A program made the position numbers and the translations under genes. Of a stretch of DNA of 6,069 bases, positions 1-5,541 are shown piece by piece. The notes below the pieces were generated by a model. It searched no databases. It saw nothing but the letters and a program-made list of their open reading frames with translations, and was not told the origin of the DNA. Location: positions 1 through 6,069 of the forward strand of contig CAOKLK010000044.1 of the NCBI GenBank assembly GCA_948469295.1, read 5' to 3'. This DNA is from an uncultured Mycoplasmatota bacterium. GTDB taxonomy: Bacteria > Bacillota_I > Bacilli_A > RF39 > UBA660. Every line of letters begins with the position of its first letter. Position 1 is the first letter of the stretch.

Positions 1-245
1 AAGAAATCGAACAAATAATAGAAAATACCTCAGAAGAAACTACTTCAAAAATTGATTGGACAAAAACTTGGAGCAAAAAATATCCTGTTTTAAAAGAATA
101 TACGAAAAAAGTAAAGCTTGAAGATTATATAAAACCAATTCACAACCTGTTAAATAAATTAAAACAAGATTACCAATATAATGATTTAGATAGTATGTTA
201 GTATTAAAAGATATACTCTACAAAATTTGGAAAGAAAAAAAGTAA
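1..245 (+). CDS. C-terminal end of an unrecognised protein (5' truncated)
   Basis: An open frame enters from the left edge (first complete codon at base 3) and runs 80 codons to a TAA at 243-245. The visible part is a charged, Lys/Glu-rich soluble segment with aromatic residues (IDWTKTWSKKYPVLKEY and, near the end, LVLKDILYKIWKEKK). It has no membrane helix and no motif I can assign to a family. Codon use (AAA, GAA, TTA, ATA) matches the genes downstream, which supports real coding. The next gene has its own promoter, so this is probably the last gene of an upstream unit. Function unknown. Confidence 0.6.
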   Translation, partial: EIEQIIENTSEETTSKIDWTKTWSKKYPVLKEYTKKVKLEDYIKPIHNLLNKLKQDYQYNDLDSMLVLKDILYKIWKEKK

Positions 246-279
246 AAAAAGGGTTATTTCTTTAGGAATAAGAATAATA

Positions 280-288
280 TGATATAAT
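280..288 (+). promoter_or_regulatory. Extended -10 promoter of the murL-murD2 operon
   Basis: TGATATAAT at 280-288 is a perfect TGn extended -10 plus TATAAT hexamer. A -35 at 17 bp spacing (260-265, CTTTAG) is poor, so the extended -10 probably carries the promoter. Transcription would start near 295, giving a leader of about 20 nt before the ATG at 316. An imperfect 7-bp inverted repeat (254-260 with 265-271, loop TTTA) overlaps the -35 region. Confidence 0.7.
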
Positions 289-315
289 AGATAAAAAAAC
301 AAAAGGGTGAGGTTT

Positions 316-1668
316 ATGAACAAAACTGAAATATTAACAAAGTACGAAAATTTTATATATGATCACTTTGAAATACAAGAAGAACCAACCAAACTAAAAA
401 TAATTTATTTTTTTGAAATACCAGGATTATCAAAATTTACTCCTCAAATAGAAATTCCAAAAAAAGAAAATAAAAACATAACCGAAACGGTAGAAGAGTT
501 AGTTTTTCAGTTAGGACTTATAGAGTTAATTAGTTATTGGAAATGCTGTTGTCCTAAAAATATACAAATTCATTGTGGACATTTAAGGGAAGAACAAAAA
601 GCATGGTTTCAAAAAATTTATATGTATGGATTAGGAGAATTTTTTTATACAAACGAAATAGAAATGAATGACAGCATTCTTCCAAACATTATAACTACAG
701 GACCTAAAAGAACTGTTGATAAAGCATATGATGGTAAAGGTGCCATGATAGCCATTGGGGGAGGAAAAGACTCTTGTGTGTCATTAAATTTATTAAAAAA
801 TGATCAAAATAAAAAAGCTTTTATCATTAATCCCAAACCTGTGATGTTAGAATGTGCAAAAATAGCTGGGATCAAGGAAGAAAACATATTAAAAGTCAAA
901 AGAGAAATAGATCCAAACTTAATAGAACTAAACAAACAAGGGTATTTAAATGGACATACTCCGTTTTCTGCCATGGTAGCTTTCACTTCATTTTTAACAG
1001 CATACTTAAATGACATACAAGATATCGTTTTATCAAATGAAGCAAGTGCCAACGAATCCAACATCAAAGGAACTAAGATTAATCACCAATATTCCAAAAC
1101 TTTTGAATTTGAACAAGACTTTACGGAATATACTTCCAAATATTTAAAAGTGAACATGAAATACTTTTCGTTATTAAGACCATTAAACGAATATCAAATA
1201 GGAATGCTTTTTTCCAAAGAGCCAAAATTTCATCCAATATTTAAAAGTTGTAATGTTGGAAGTAAAAAAAATCCGTGGGAGTGGTGTGCATCTTGTTCCA
1301 AATGTTTATTTGTTTTTTCAATGTTAAGTCCTTTTTTATACAAAGAACAACTAATTTATATTTTCTCCAAAGATTTATTTGAAGACAAAGAATTATTAGA
1401 AACCTTTTTAGATTTATTAGGATATGGAAAAAACAAACCGTTTGATTGTGTAGGAACCTATGAAGAAATCAATTATGCAATCCAAAAAACAATTCAAAAA
1501 TTAAATGGGCAACCATTACCATACTTATTAGAATATTATAACCAAAATTACGCCTTAAATTTATTAGAAAAAGAACTAGAAAAAAACTGGAATTCTGATC
1601 ACAATCTAAATAGTGATTATGAAAAAATAGTAAAGGAAGCGATCTTTCATGATAGAACAAATTCTTGA
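316..1668 (+). CDS. murL: UDP-N-acetyl-alpha-D-muramoyl-L-alanyl-L-glutamate epimerase (MurL)
   Basis: A 450-aa cytoplasmic protein with MurL hallmarks. A P-loop ATP-pyrophosphatase-like motif GGGKDS lies at residues 148-153. It is followed by NGHTPFSA (212-219), the signature SNEASANESN (240-249), FEFEQDF (263-269), RPLNEYQI (288-295), a Cys cluster WCASCSKC (323-330) with another Cys at 312, and PFDCVGTYEE near the C-terminus. Known MurL converts the terminal L-Glu of UDP-MurNAc-L-Ala-L-Glu to D-Glu with ATP consumption, giving D-Glu for peptidoglycan without a free glutamate racemase. A GTG at 307 extends the frame by three codons but lies inside the ribosome-binding sequence AGGGTGAGG (304-312), so ATG 316 is preferred. 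The 20-bp overlap with a MurD2-like ligase gene supports the assignment. Family assignment is by recalled motifs, not by alignment; the main alternative is another ATP-pyrophosphatase/ExsB-like enzyme. Confidence 0.88.
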   Translation: MNKTEILTKYENFIYDHFEIQEEPTKLKIIYFFEIPGLSKFTPQIEIPKKENKNITETVEELVFQLGLIELISYWKCCCPKNIQIHCGHLREEQKAWFQKIYMYGLGEFFYTNEIEMNDSILPNIITTGPKRTVDKAYDGKGAMIAIGGGKDSCVSLNLLKNDQNKKAFIINPKPVMLECAKIAGIKEENILKVKREIDPNLIELNKQGYLNGHTPFSAMVAFTSFLTAYLNDIQDIVLSNEASANESNIKGTKINHQYSKTFEFEQDFTEYTSKYLKVNMKYFSLLRPLNEYQIGMLFSKEPKFHPIFKSCNVGSKKNPWEWCASCSKCLFVFSMLSPFLYKEQLIYIFSKDLFEDKELLETFLDLLGYGKNKPFDCVGTYEEINYAIQKTIQKLNGQPLPYLLEYYNQNYALNLLEKELEKNWNSDHNLNSDYEKIVKEAIFHDRTNS

Positions 1669-2998
1669 GAAATTAAAAAATAAAAAAATAGCTATCTTAG
1701 GATTCGGTTGTGAAGGACAATCAACCTATCAATTTATTCGGGAACATTTAAAAGAAATTCCTCTGACAATATTAGATCAAAACAAAGAATTAGCAAAAAG
1801 AGAAGATTTAAAACGAGATCCAAATCTAACTTTAATTACAGGAGATTCTTACTTAGATGCGTTAAAAGAGTTTAATTGTATTATTAAGACTCCTGGTATT
1901 ACATTAAAAGATTACGATACGGAGAATATAAAAGAATTTATTACTTCGCAGTTAGAATTGTTACTAGAAGTTAAAAAGGAGAATATCATTGGAATTACTG
2001 GTACCAAAGGAAAAAGTACCACATCCACTTTAATTTATGAAATAATCAAAGCTCAAAATCCAAATGTAAAATTAATTGGAAATATCGGAATACCACCATT
2101 ATCTATTTTAAATACCTGTGATGAAAAAACAATATTTGTAGCAGAAATGTCAAGCCATCAACTAGAGTTTTTAAAGGTTTCTCCAAGAATAGGAATAGTA
2201 TTAAACTTATTTGAAGATCATTTAGATCATGCTGGATCCGTATCTCATTATCACGACATTAAATTAAATATGTTTCAAAATCAAACAGAAGAAGATATTA
2301 TGATTTATTGCCAAGATAATGAAACATTAGATACACTAATAAAACAAAGAACCTATGAAAGCAAATCCTATACCGTAAGTCTTTTGAATAACCAAAACGT
2401 AGATGTTTATAGAGAAGGGGACCAAATAATTTTTAATCAAAAAATACTGTATAATCAAAACAATAAAAGAAACTTAATTGGAAAACATAATTTAGAAAAC
2501 ATTATGGTCGCACTTTTAATGAGCGAAATATTAAATTTAGATTTAAAAACAACTCAAGAAACGATAACAAATTTTAAACCATTAGCATATCGTTTAGAAA
2601 AAGTAGGAGAAGTAAATAACATCACTTATTATGTTGATACCCTTGCAACCATACCAGCCGCAACCATTGAAGCAATCAATTCCTTATCAAATGTAAATAC
2701 TTTAATCTTTGGAGGATTAGATCGAGGAATCTCTTACAAAGAATTAATAGAGTACTTGCAACAATCTTCCGTAGAACATTTTATTTGTATGCCGATGACA
2801 GGGCATGAAATCGGAAAACAATTAAACAAGGATAAAACCTTTTTTGTCAATAATTTAGAAGAAGCTGTAACTATGGCCAAAAAAATTACCCAAGAACATA
2901 CAATTTGTTTACTTTCTCCAGCAGCACCAAGTTACAACGAATTCAAAAATTATCAAGAAAAAGGTGACAAATATAAAGAATTCGTTTTTGAAAAATGA
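1649..2998 (+). CDS. murD2: Mur ligase of MurD2 type: UDP-MurNAc-L-alanine--L-glutamate ligase
   Basis: A 449-aa cytoplasmic ATP-dependent amino-acid ligase, full length for MurD. An N-terminal Rossmann-like UDP-binding domain contains AILGFGCEGQST (15-26). The central ATPase domain has GTKGKST (118-124), EMSSHQLE (166-173), EDHLDH (189-194) and a probable carbamylated lysine K205 in HDIKLNMF. GKHNLEN (278-284) and YRLEKVGE (314-321) lead into the C-terminal domain with DTLATIP (330-336), GGLDRG (355-360) and LSPAAPSYNEFKNYQEKGD (422-440). Canonical MurD has GTNGKST, SSFQLE, DSKATN and GG.DKG at these places, so the amino-acid pocket differs, as expected for the MurD2 branch that adds L-Glu for MurL to epimerise. 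The start at 1649 lies inside murL, 11 nt after AAGGA (1633-1637), which points to translational coupling. An ordinary D-Glu-adding MurD remains possible; L-Glu use is inferred from the variant motifs and the murL neighbour. Confidence 0.85.
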   Translation: MIEQILEKLKNKKIAILGFGCEGQSTYQFIREHLKEIPLTILDQNKELAKREDLKRDPNLTLITGDSYLDALKEFNCIIKTPGITLKDYDTENIKEFITSQLELLLEVKKENIIGITGTKGKSTTSTLIYEIIKAQNPNVKLIGNIGIPPLSILNTCDEKTIFVAEMSSHQLEFLKVSPRIGIVLNLFEDHLDHAGSVSHYHDIKLNMFQNQTEEDIMIYCQDNETLDTLIKQRTYESKSYTVSLLNNQNVDVYREGDQIIFNQKILYNQNNKRNLIGKHNLENIMVALLMSEILNLDLKTTQETITNFKPLAYRLEKVGEVNNITYYVDTLATIPAATIEAINSLSNVNTLIFGGLDRGISYKELIEYLQQSSVEHFICMPMTGHEIGKQLNKDKTFFVNNLEEAVTMAKKITQEHTICLLSPAAPSYNEFKNYQEKGDKYKEFVFEK

Positions 2999-3018
2999 TA
3001 GAAACATTAGAAAAAATA

Positions 3019-3027
3019 TGATAAAAT
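3019..3027 (+). promoter_or_regulatory. Extended -10 promoter of tRNA-Gln
   Basis: TGATAAAAT at 3019-3027 has the TG extension and a near-consensus -10 (TAAAAT). A weak -35, TAGAAA, sits at 2999-3004 with 17-bp spacing, directly after the murD2 stop. The start site would fall near 3034, about 6 nt before the mature tRNA. No terminator separates murD2 from it, so read-through from the operon is also possible. Confidence 0.55.
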
Positions 3028-3039
3028 AAATATGGATCT

Positions 3040-3115
3040 TGCCCTATAGCCAAGTGGTAAGGCAACGGACTCTGACCCCGTCATTTCATTGGTTCGAATC
3101 CAATTAGGGCAGCCA
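3040..3115 (+). tRNA. tRNA-Gln, anticodon CTG
   Basis: A cloverleaf with a perfect 7-bp acceptor stem (TGCCCTA with TAGGGCA), D arm GCC/GGC, anticodon loop CTCTGAC at 3070-3076 (anticodon CTG at 3072-3074, reading CAG), T arm ATTGG-TTCGAAT-CCAAT, discriminator G and encoded CCA (3113-3115). The weak U1-A72 type first pair is typical of bacterial tRNA-Gln. Two oddities: the base of the anticodon stem next to the loop is an A-C mismatch (3069 with 3077), and the variable region (CATTTC) is one base longer than the five usual in this tRNA. A tRNA-Gln(TTG) would normally suffice to read both Gln codons. Confidence 0.9.
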
Positions 3116-3125
3116 ATTTGTTTAG

Positions 3126-3149
3126 AATTCCTAGAAAAGGAATTTTTTT
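3126..3149 (+). terminator. Rho-independent terminator after tRNA-Gln
   Basis: AATTCC (3126-3131) pairs with GGAATT (3139-3144) around a 7-nt loop and is followed by further T residues to 3149. It lies 11 bp past the CCA end of tRNA-Gln and ends the murL-murD2-tRNA region before the next promoter. Confidence 0.75.
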
Positions 3150-3174
3150 CATGGAATTAAAAAGAAAAATTAGA

Positions 3175-3180
3175 TATAAT
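3175..3180 (+). promoter_or_regulatory. -10 element of the deacetylase gene promoter
   Basis: A perfect TATAAT at 3175-3180 has no TG extension and only a poor -35 (TGGAAT, 3152-3157, 17-bp spacing). The start site would be near 3187. That is only 5 nt before an in-frame ATG at 3192 but 20 nt before the ATG at 3207, which argues for the later start codon. Confidence 0.5.
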
Positions 3181-3206
3181 AAAATTAGAAAATGTGTGGT
3201 GAAAAA

Positions 3207-4400
3207 ATGGAAGACAAAAACAAAAAAATTATTTATTTAACAATAATTGCATTATTTTTTGCCTTAAGCGTTAGTATGGTAGCATTAAAAACAACGAAAG
3301 TTGCCAATCAAGAAGAAACGTCTAGAGAAGCAGTCGAAACCGCATTAAATATTTTAAACGAAGAAAATCAATTAAATACTTTAATTTCTAAAAAAGAAAT
3401 CGAAAATAATTTTATTAATTTAGTCTATGAAAATGAAAATGGAACTTACAAAAGTTATTTTATCAATGCCAAAAATGGGGAACAAATGAATCCTATGGAT
3501 ATCATCATTCCAGAAAAAACGAAAGAATATGAAGCAAAAATGCTGCAATTACTAGAATTAAAATATCCAAAATTCGTAACCGAAGCTCTTACAAAAGAAG
3601 ATGTTATAAAAGCTTATCAAATAAGAGACAATGATTTATTTATATATTATTCCAATGTAACAACTACACCAGCGATGAACGAGAAATTCACCTTAAAAAT
3701 TAATTATAATGAAATAAAAGAGTACTTAAATTTTCCTGTAACCACTTCACTAGAGTATGAAAATGAAAATGGGTTTCAATATGACAAAAATAAAAAAGCC
3801 ATAGCCTTAACCTTTGACGATGGACCAAACGGAAAAATGACAGAGCGTTTAATTAAAGTATTCCAAGAAAATAAAATGCATGCAACATTTTTTATGGTAG
3901 GAAGTAGAATGGAAAGCAGCCCAAGCATTCTTTTAGATGTTTTAAATGCTGGTAATGAAATTGGAGGACATTCTTATAATCATAAAAACTTAGTACGATT
4001 AACCAAAGAAGAAATCAAAGAAGATGAACGAAAAACCAAAGAAATTTATAAAAAAATAACTGGAAAAGAATTAACTTTATTAAGACCGCCTTATGGAAAT
4101 GTCAACGAAACAATGAAACAAAATATGGACTTTGTTTTTGTTAACTGGAATATTGATACCGAAGATTGGAGATATAAAAATAAAGATCATGTTTATGATT
4201 CAATTATAAATACAGTAGAAGATGGAGATATTATATTAATGCATGATTTATACGAAAGTACCATTGAAGCAGTCGAAAAATTACTTCCAGAATTATATAG
4301 TAGAGGATTTCAAGTTGTAACAATCAGTGAATTAGCGAATTTAAAAGGAGTAAATTTAGAAAACAAGAAAGTATATCGTCAAATTAAAGAAGCTCACTAG
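3207..4400 (+). CDS. Membrane-anchored polysaccharide (probably peptidoglycan) deacetylase, NodB family
   Basis: A 397-aa protein with a short basic N-terminus and one hydrophobic helix (about residues 8-27: signal anchor or uncleaved signal). An extracellular middle part (about 40-185) ends in NYNEIKEYLNFPV, resembling the DUF3298-like domain found before NodB domains in PdaC/PgdA-type enzymes. The NodB domain follows: TFDDGP (202-207; catalytic and metal-binding Asp), GGHSYNH (253-259; metal-binding His 255 and 259), RPPYG (293-297), WNIDTEDW (314-321) and LMHD (344-347; catalytic-base His 346). All catalytic motifs are intact. The family removes N-acetyl groups from peptidoglycan sugars, often giving lysozyme resistance; substrate here is inferred. 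An ATG at 3192 would add five residues but has no ribosome-binding site, whereas ATG 3207 follows GGTGA (3198-3202). The end overlaps the convergent gene by 17 bp. Confidence 0.9.
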   Translation: MEDKNKKIIYLTIIALFFALSVSMVALKTTKVANQEETSREAVETALNILNEENQLNTLISKKEIENNFINLVYENENGTYKSYFINAKNGEQMNPMDIIIPEKTKEYEAKMLQLLELKYPKFVTEALTKEDVIKAYQIRDNDLFIYYSNVTTTPAMNEKFTLKINYNEIKEYLNFPVTTSLEYENENGFQYDKNKKAIALTFDDGPNGKMTERLIKVFQENKMHATFFMVGSRMESSPSILLDVLNAGNEIGGHSYNHKNLVRLTKEEIKEDERKTKEIYKKITGKELTLLRPPYGNVNETMKQNMDFVFVNWNIDTEDWRYKNKDHVYDSIINTVEDGDIILMHDLYESTIEAVEKLLPELYSRGFQVVTISELANLKGVNLENKKVYRQIKEAH

Positions 4401-4764
4401 GAGCAGTAGTCAAAGAATTACTACTAATTTCGGTAAACAAATAAATAAATCCGCCAATCAAAAATAAACAAGCAGCAACAAAATTTGCTTCATTCAAAAA
4501 CACTTCTTTCAAAGAACTATATTGTTTCGATTCCTTTAAATGTTTATAATTCAAATAAACAAAATACAAATATATCAAAAAACTTACCAAAAAAATTGTG
4601 GTATTAATCCAATGAAAGATTCGATATGATTTTCCATCATGCTTTATTACCCAATCTCGTTCTAATTCATTGGAAACAATTGCACCTATTACAATGAAAG
4701 AATAAATAATCCAAATAAAATCTTCTGTTTCCAATTCTTGTAAAATTTGTGATAAATTTGCCAT
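4384..4764 (-). CDS. Small three-helix membrane protein of unknown function
   Basis: A 126-aa protein with about three hydrophobic helices (residues 16-31, 54-71 and 91-111). A charged segment with NELERDWVIKHDGKSYRIFHW follows helix 1, and a Lys/Ser/Tyr-rich stretch (73-86) links helices 2 and 3. I do not recognise a family. The only Met is the first residue, so ATG 4764 is the sole ATG start. There is no Shine-Dalgarno sequence; instead a TATAAT lies 5 nt upstream, suggesting a leaderless mRNA. The gene converges on the deacetylase gene with a 17-bp overlap of coding ends and has no clear terminator; the hairpin AGTAGT/ACTACT (4405-4425) lies within its 3' end. Codon use matches the neighbours. 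A real gene is likely because the frame is long in such AT-rich DNA and the hydrophobic segments are orderly. Confidence 0.7.
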   Translation of the reverse strand: MANLSQILQELETEDFIWIIYSFIVIGAIVSNELERDWVIKHDGKSYRIFHWINTTIFLVSFLIYLYFVYLNYKHLKESKQYSSLKEVFLNEANFVAACLFLIGGFIYLFTEISSNSLTTAPSELL

Positions 4765-4769
4765 AGTAA

Positions 4770-4775
4770 ATTATA
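4770..4775 (-). promoter_or_regulatory. -10 element directly before a leaderless start
   Basis: On the minus strand TATAAT (4775 to 4770) is followed by TTACT and then the ATG at 4764-4762. Transcription would begin at or within a base or two of the start codon. No good -35 is visible at 16-18 bp. Confidence 0.4.
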
Positions 4776-4820
4776 TGAAAAAACATTCAAAAAAACTTTT
4801 AAAAGTCTTCTTTTTTTTCA

Positions 4821-4849
4821 TTGACTAACTAGTTAATATATTGTAAAAT
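4821..4849 (+). promoter_or_regulatory. Promoter of tRNA-Ser
   Basis: TTGACT (-35, 4821-4826) and TAAAAT (-10, 4844-4849) are separated by the ideal 17 bp. This is the best two-element promoter in the window. The predicted start near 4856 gives a leader of about 10 nt before the tRNA. Confidence 0.75.
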
Positions 4850-4866
4850 GATAAAGAAAGACATAT

Positions 4867-4957
4867 GGAGCAGTACTCAAGTGGCTGAAGAGGGCGCCCT
4901 GCTAAGGCGTTAGGTCGGGTAACTGGCGCGGAGGTTCAAATCCTCTCTGCTCCGCCA
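4867..4957 (+). tRNA. tRNA-Ser, anticodon GCT
   Basis: A class II tRNA of 91 nt. The acceptor stem GGAGCAG pairs with CTGCTCC, the anticodon stem GCGCC pairs with GGCGT, and the loop CTGCTAA gives anticodon GCT (4901-4903), reading AGC and AGT. A long variable arm (TAGGTCGGGTAACTGGCGC) is diagnostic for tRNA-Ser. The T arm is GGAGG-TTCAAAT-CCTCT, with discriminator G and encoded CCA at 4955-4957. Promoter and terminator flank it, so it is transcribed alone. Confidence 0.96.
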
Positions 4958-5003
4958 TATATGTTTAAAAACATTAAAACATAGTGTTTTAATAAATGAA
5001 TCT

Positions 5004-5025
5004 AGAGTGTTATACGCTCTTTTTT
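5004..5025 (+). terminator. Rho-independent terminator after tRNA-Ser
   Basis: AGAGTG (5004-5009) pairs with CGCTCT (5015-5020), one T-G wobble, around loop TTATA and is followed by five more Ts. An additional AT-only hairpin, ATTAAAACA/TGTTTTAAT (4973-4993), sits between the tRNA and this terminator and has no T-tract. Confidence 0.75.
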
Positions 5026-5137
5026 CTTGGTATAAATTAAGTTTCAAAAGTAATAATAAAACAAGAGTTAAATAATTTAAAAAGAAGAATTTTAATAGCT
5101 TGATTGTTTACCAAATTTATAATGTTTAAATTCTTTG

Positions 5138-5166
5138 AAAAAAAAGATCTCAAAAAAATTGAGATC
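5138..5166 (-). terminator. Orphan minus-strand terminator
   Basis: Read on the minus strand, GATCTCAA (5166-5159) pairs perfectly with TTGAGATC (5153-5146) around a five-T loop, then runs into eight Ts (5145-5138). It is the strongest intrinsic terminator in the window by stem length and T-tract. No minus-strand gene ends before it; tRNA-Lys, 400 bp upstream, already has its own terminator. Confidence 0.75.
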
Positions 5167-5190
5167 CTATATAAGATATAAATTTTTGTT

Positions 5191-5210
5191 TGCAAATTCT
5201 AAAATTTGCA
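5191..5210. repeat. Perfect 8-bp inverted repeat
   Basis: TGCAAATT (5191-5198) and AATTTGCA (5203-5210) are exact inverted copies separated by CTAA. It lies 25 bp upstream (minus-strand sense) of the orphan terminator. It could be an RNA hairpin or a protein-binding palindrome. Confidence 0.5.
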
Positions 5211-5541
5211 TGCGTTCTCTTGATTTTTAATAGTATATATTTTTATAGGGAAAAAATATTAATTATTGTTAAAATGCCTTTATTTATAAACTATAATTAT
5301 AAATTGCAAAATGTTTTACTACTATTGAAAGCCAAAATATAAGAAATTATAAAAGTATATGTAAATATCTTCAAAAATAAAAATGTCATAAACGCTTATT
5401 ACTTAAAATATACTATACTTTTATAACAAAATTTACATTGAATGAAATATCTCACTAATTGTTAGAGTAGATATTCAACTTGAGAAAATTGAATGTACCT
5501 TTGTCCCACAATTACACTAATTTTTAAATTATTTAAGATAC

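Larger units (their letters stand above)
5026..5541. other. AT-rich intergenic region without a convincing gene
   Basis: About 515 bp that is even richer in A and T than the genes, with frequent stops in all frames. It holds a strong minus-strand terminator (5138-5166) and a perfect 8-bp inverted repeat (5191-5210). It also contains a possible minus-strand promoter, TTGAAG (5374-5369) with TATAAT (5351-5346) at 17-bp spacing, and a hairpin-forming block at 5453-5522 flanked by the direct repeat CACTAATT. The longest Met-initiated minus frames seen are trivial (30 codons from 5389, 14 codons from 5211). It lies between oppositely oriented tRNA-Ser and tRNA-Lys genes, a context where decayed mobile DNA is common, but I see no recognisable transposase or integrase and no duplicated tRNA end. 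Confidence 0.6.

Noticed and set aside
254..271. Hairpin after the first gene as an intrinsic terminator
   Set aside because: Followed by GAATAATATG, not by Ts on the plus strand; kept only as a possible operator.
804..1067. 87-codon minus-strand open frame inside murL
   Set aside because: Entirely antisense to a conserved part of murL that includes the SNEASANE motif; no ribosome-binding site or family motif.
1469..1660. 63-codon minus-strand open frame over the murL 3' end
   Set aside because: Antisense shadow of murL with a composition reflecting complementary codons; no support of its own.
4405..4425. AGTAGT/ACTACT hairpin as a terminator for the deacetylase
   Set aside because: Only 6 bp with a 9-nt loop and no following T-tract on either strand; it also lies within the convergent coding sequence.
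5297..5389. 30-codon minus-strand frame MTFLFLKIFTYTFIISYI... resembling a signal peptide
   Set aside because: No ribosome-binding site, overlaps the candidate -10/-35 elements, and hydrophobic short frames are expected by chance in DNA this rich in T on one strand.
5026..5541. CRISPR array, riboswitch or T-box leader in the long intergenic region
   Set aside because: No regularly spaced repeats, no recognisable T-box or riboswitch core, and no downstream gene in the right orientation close enough to be controlled.
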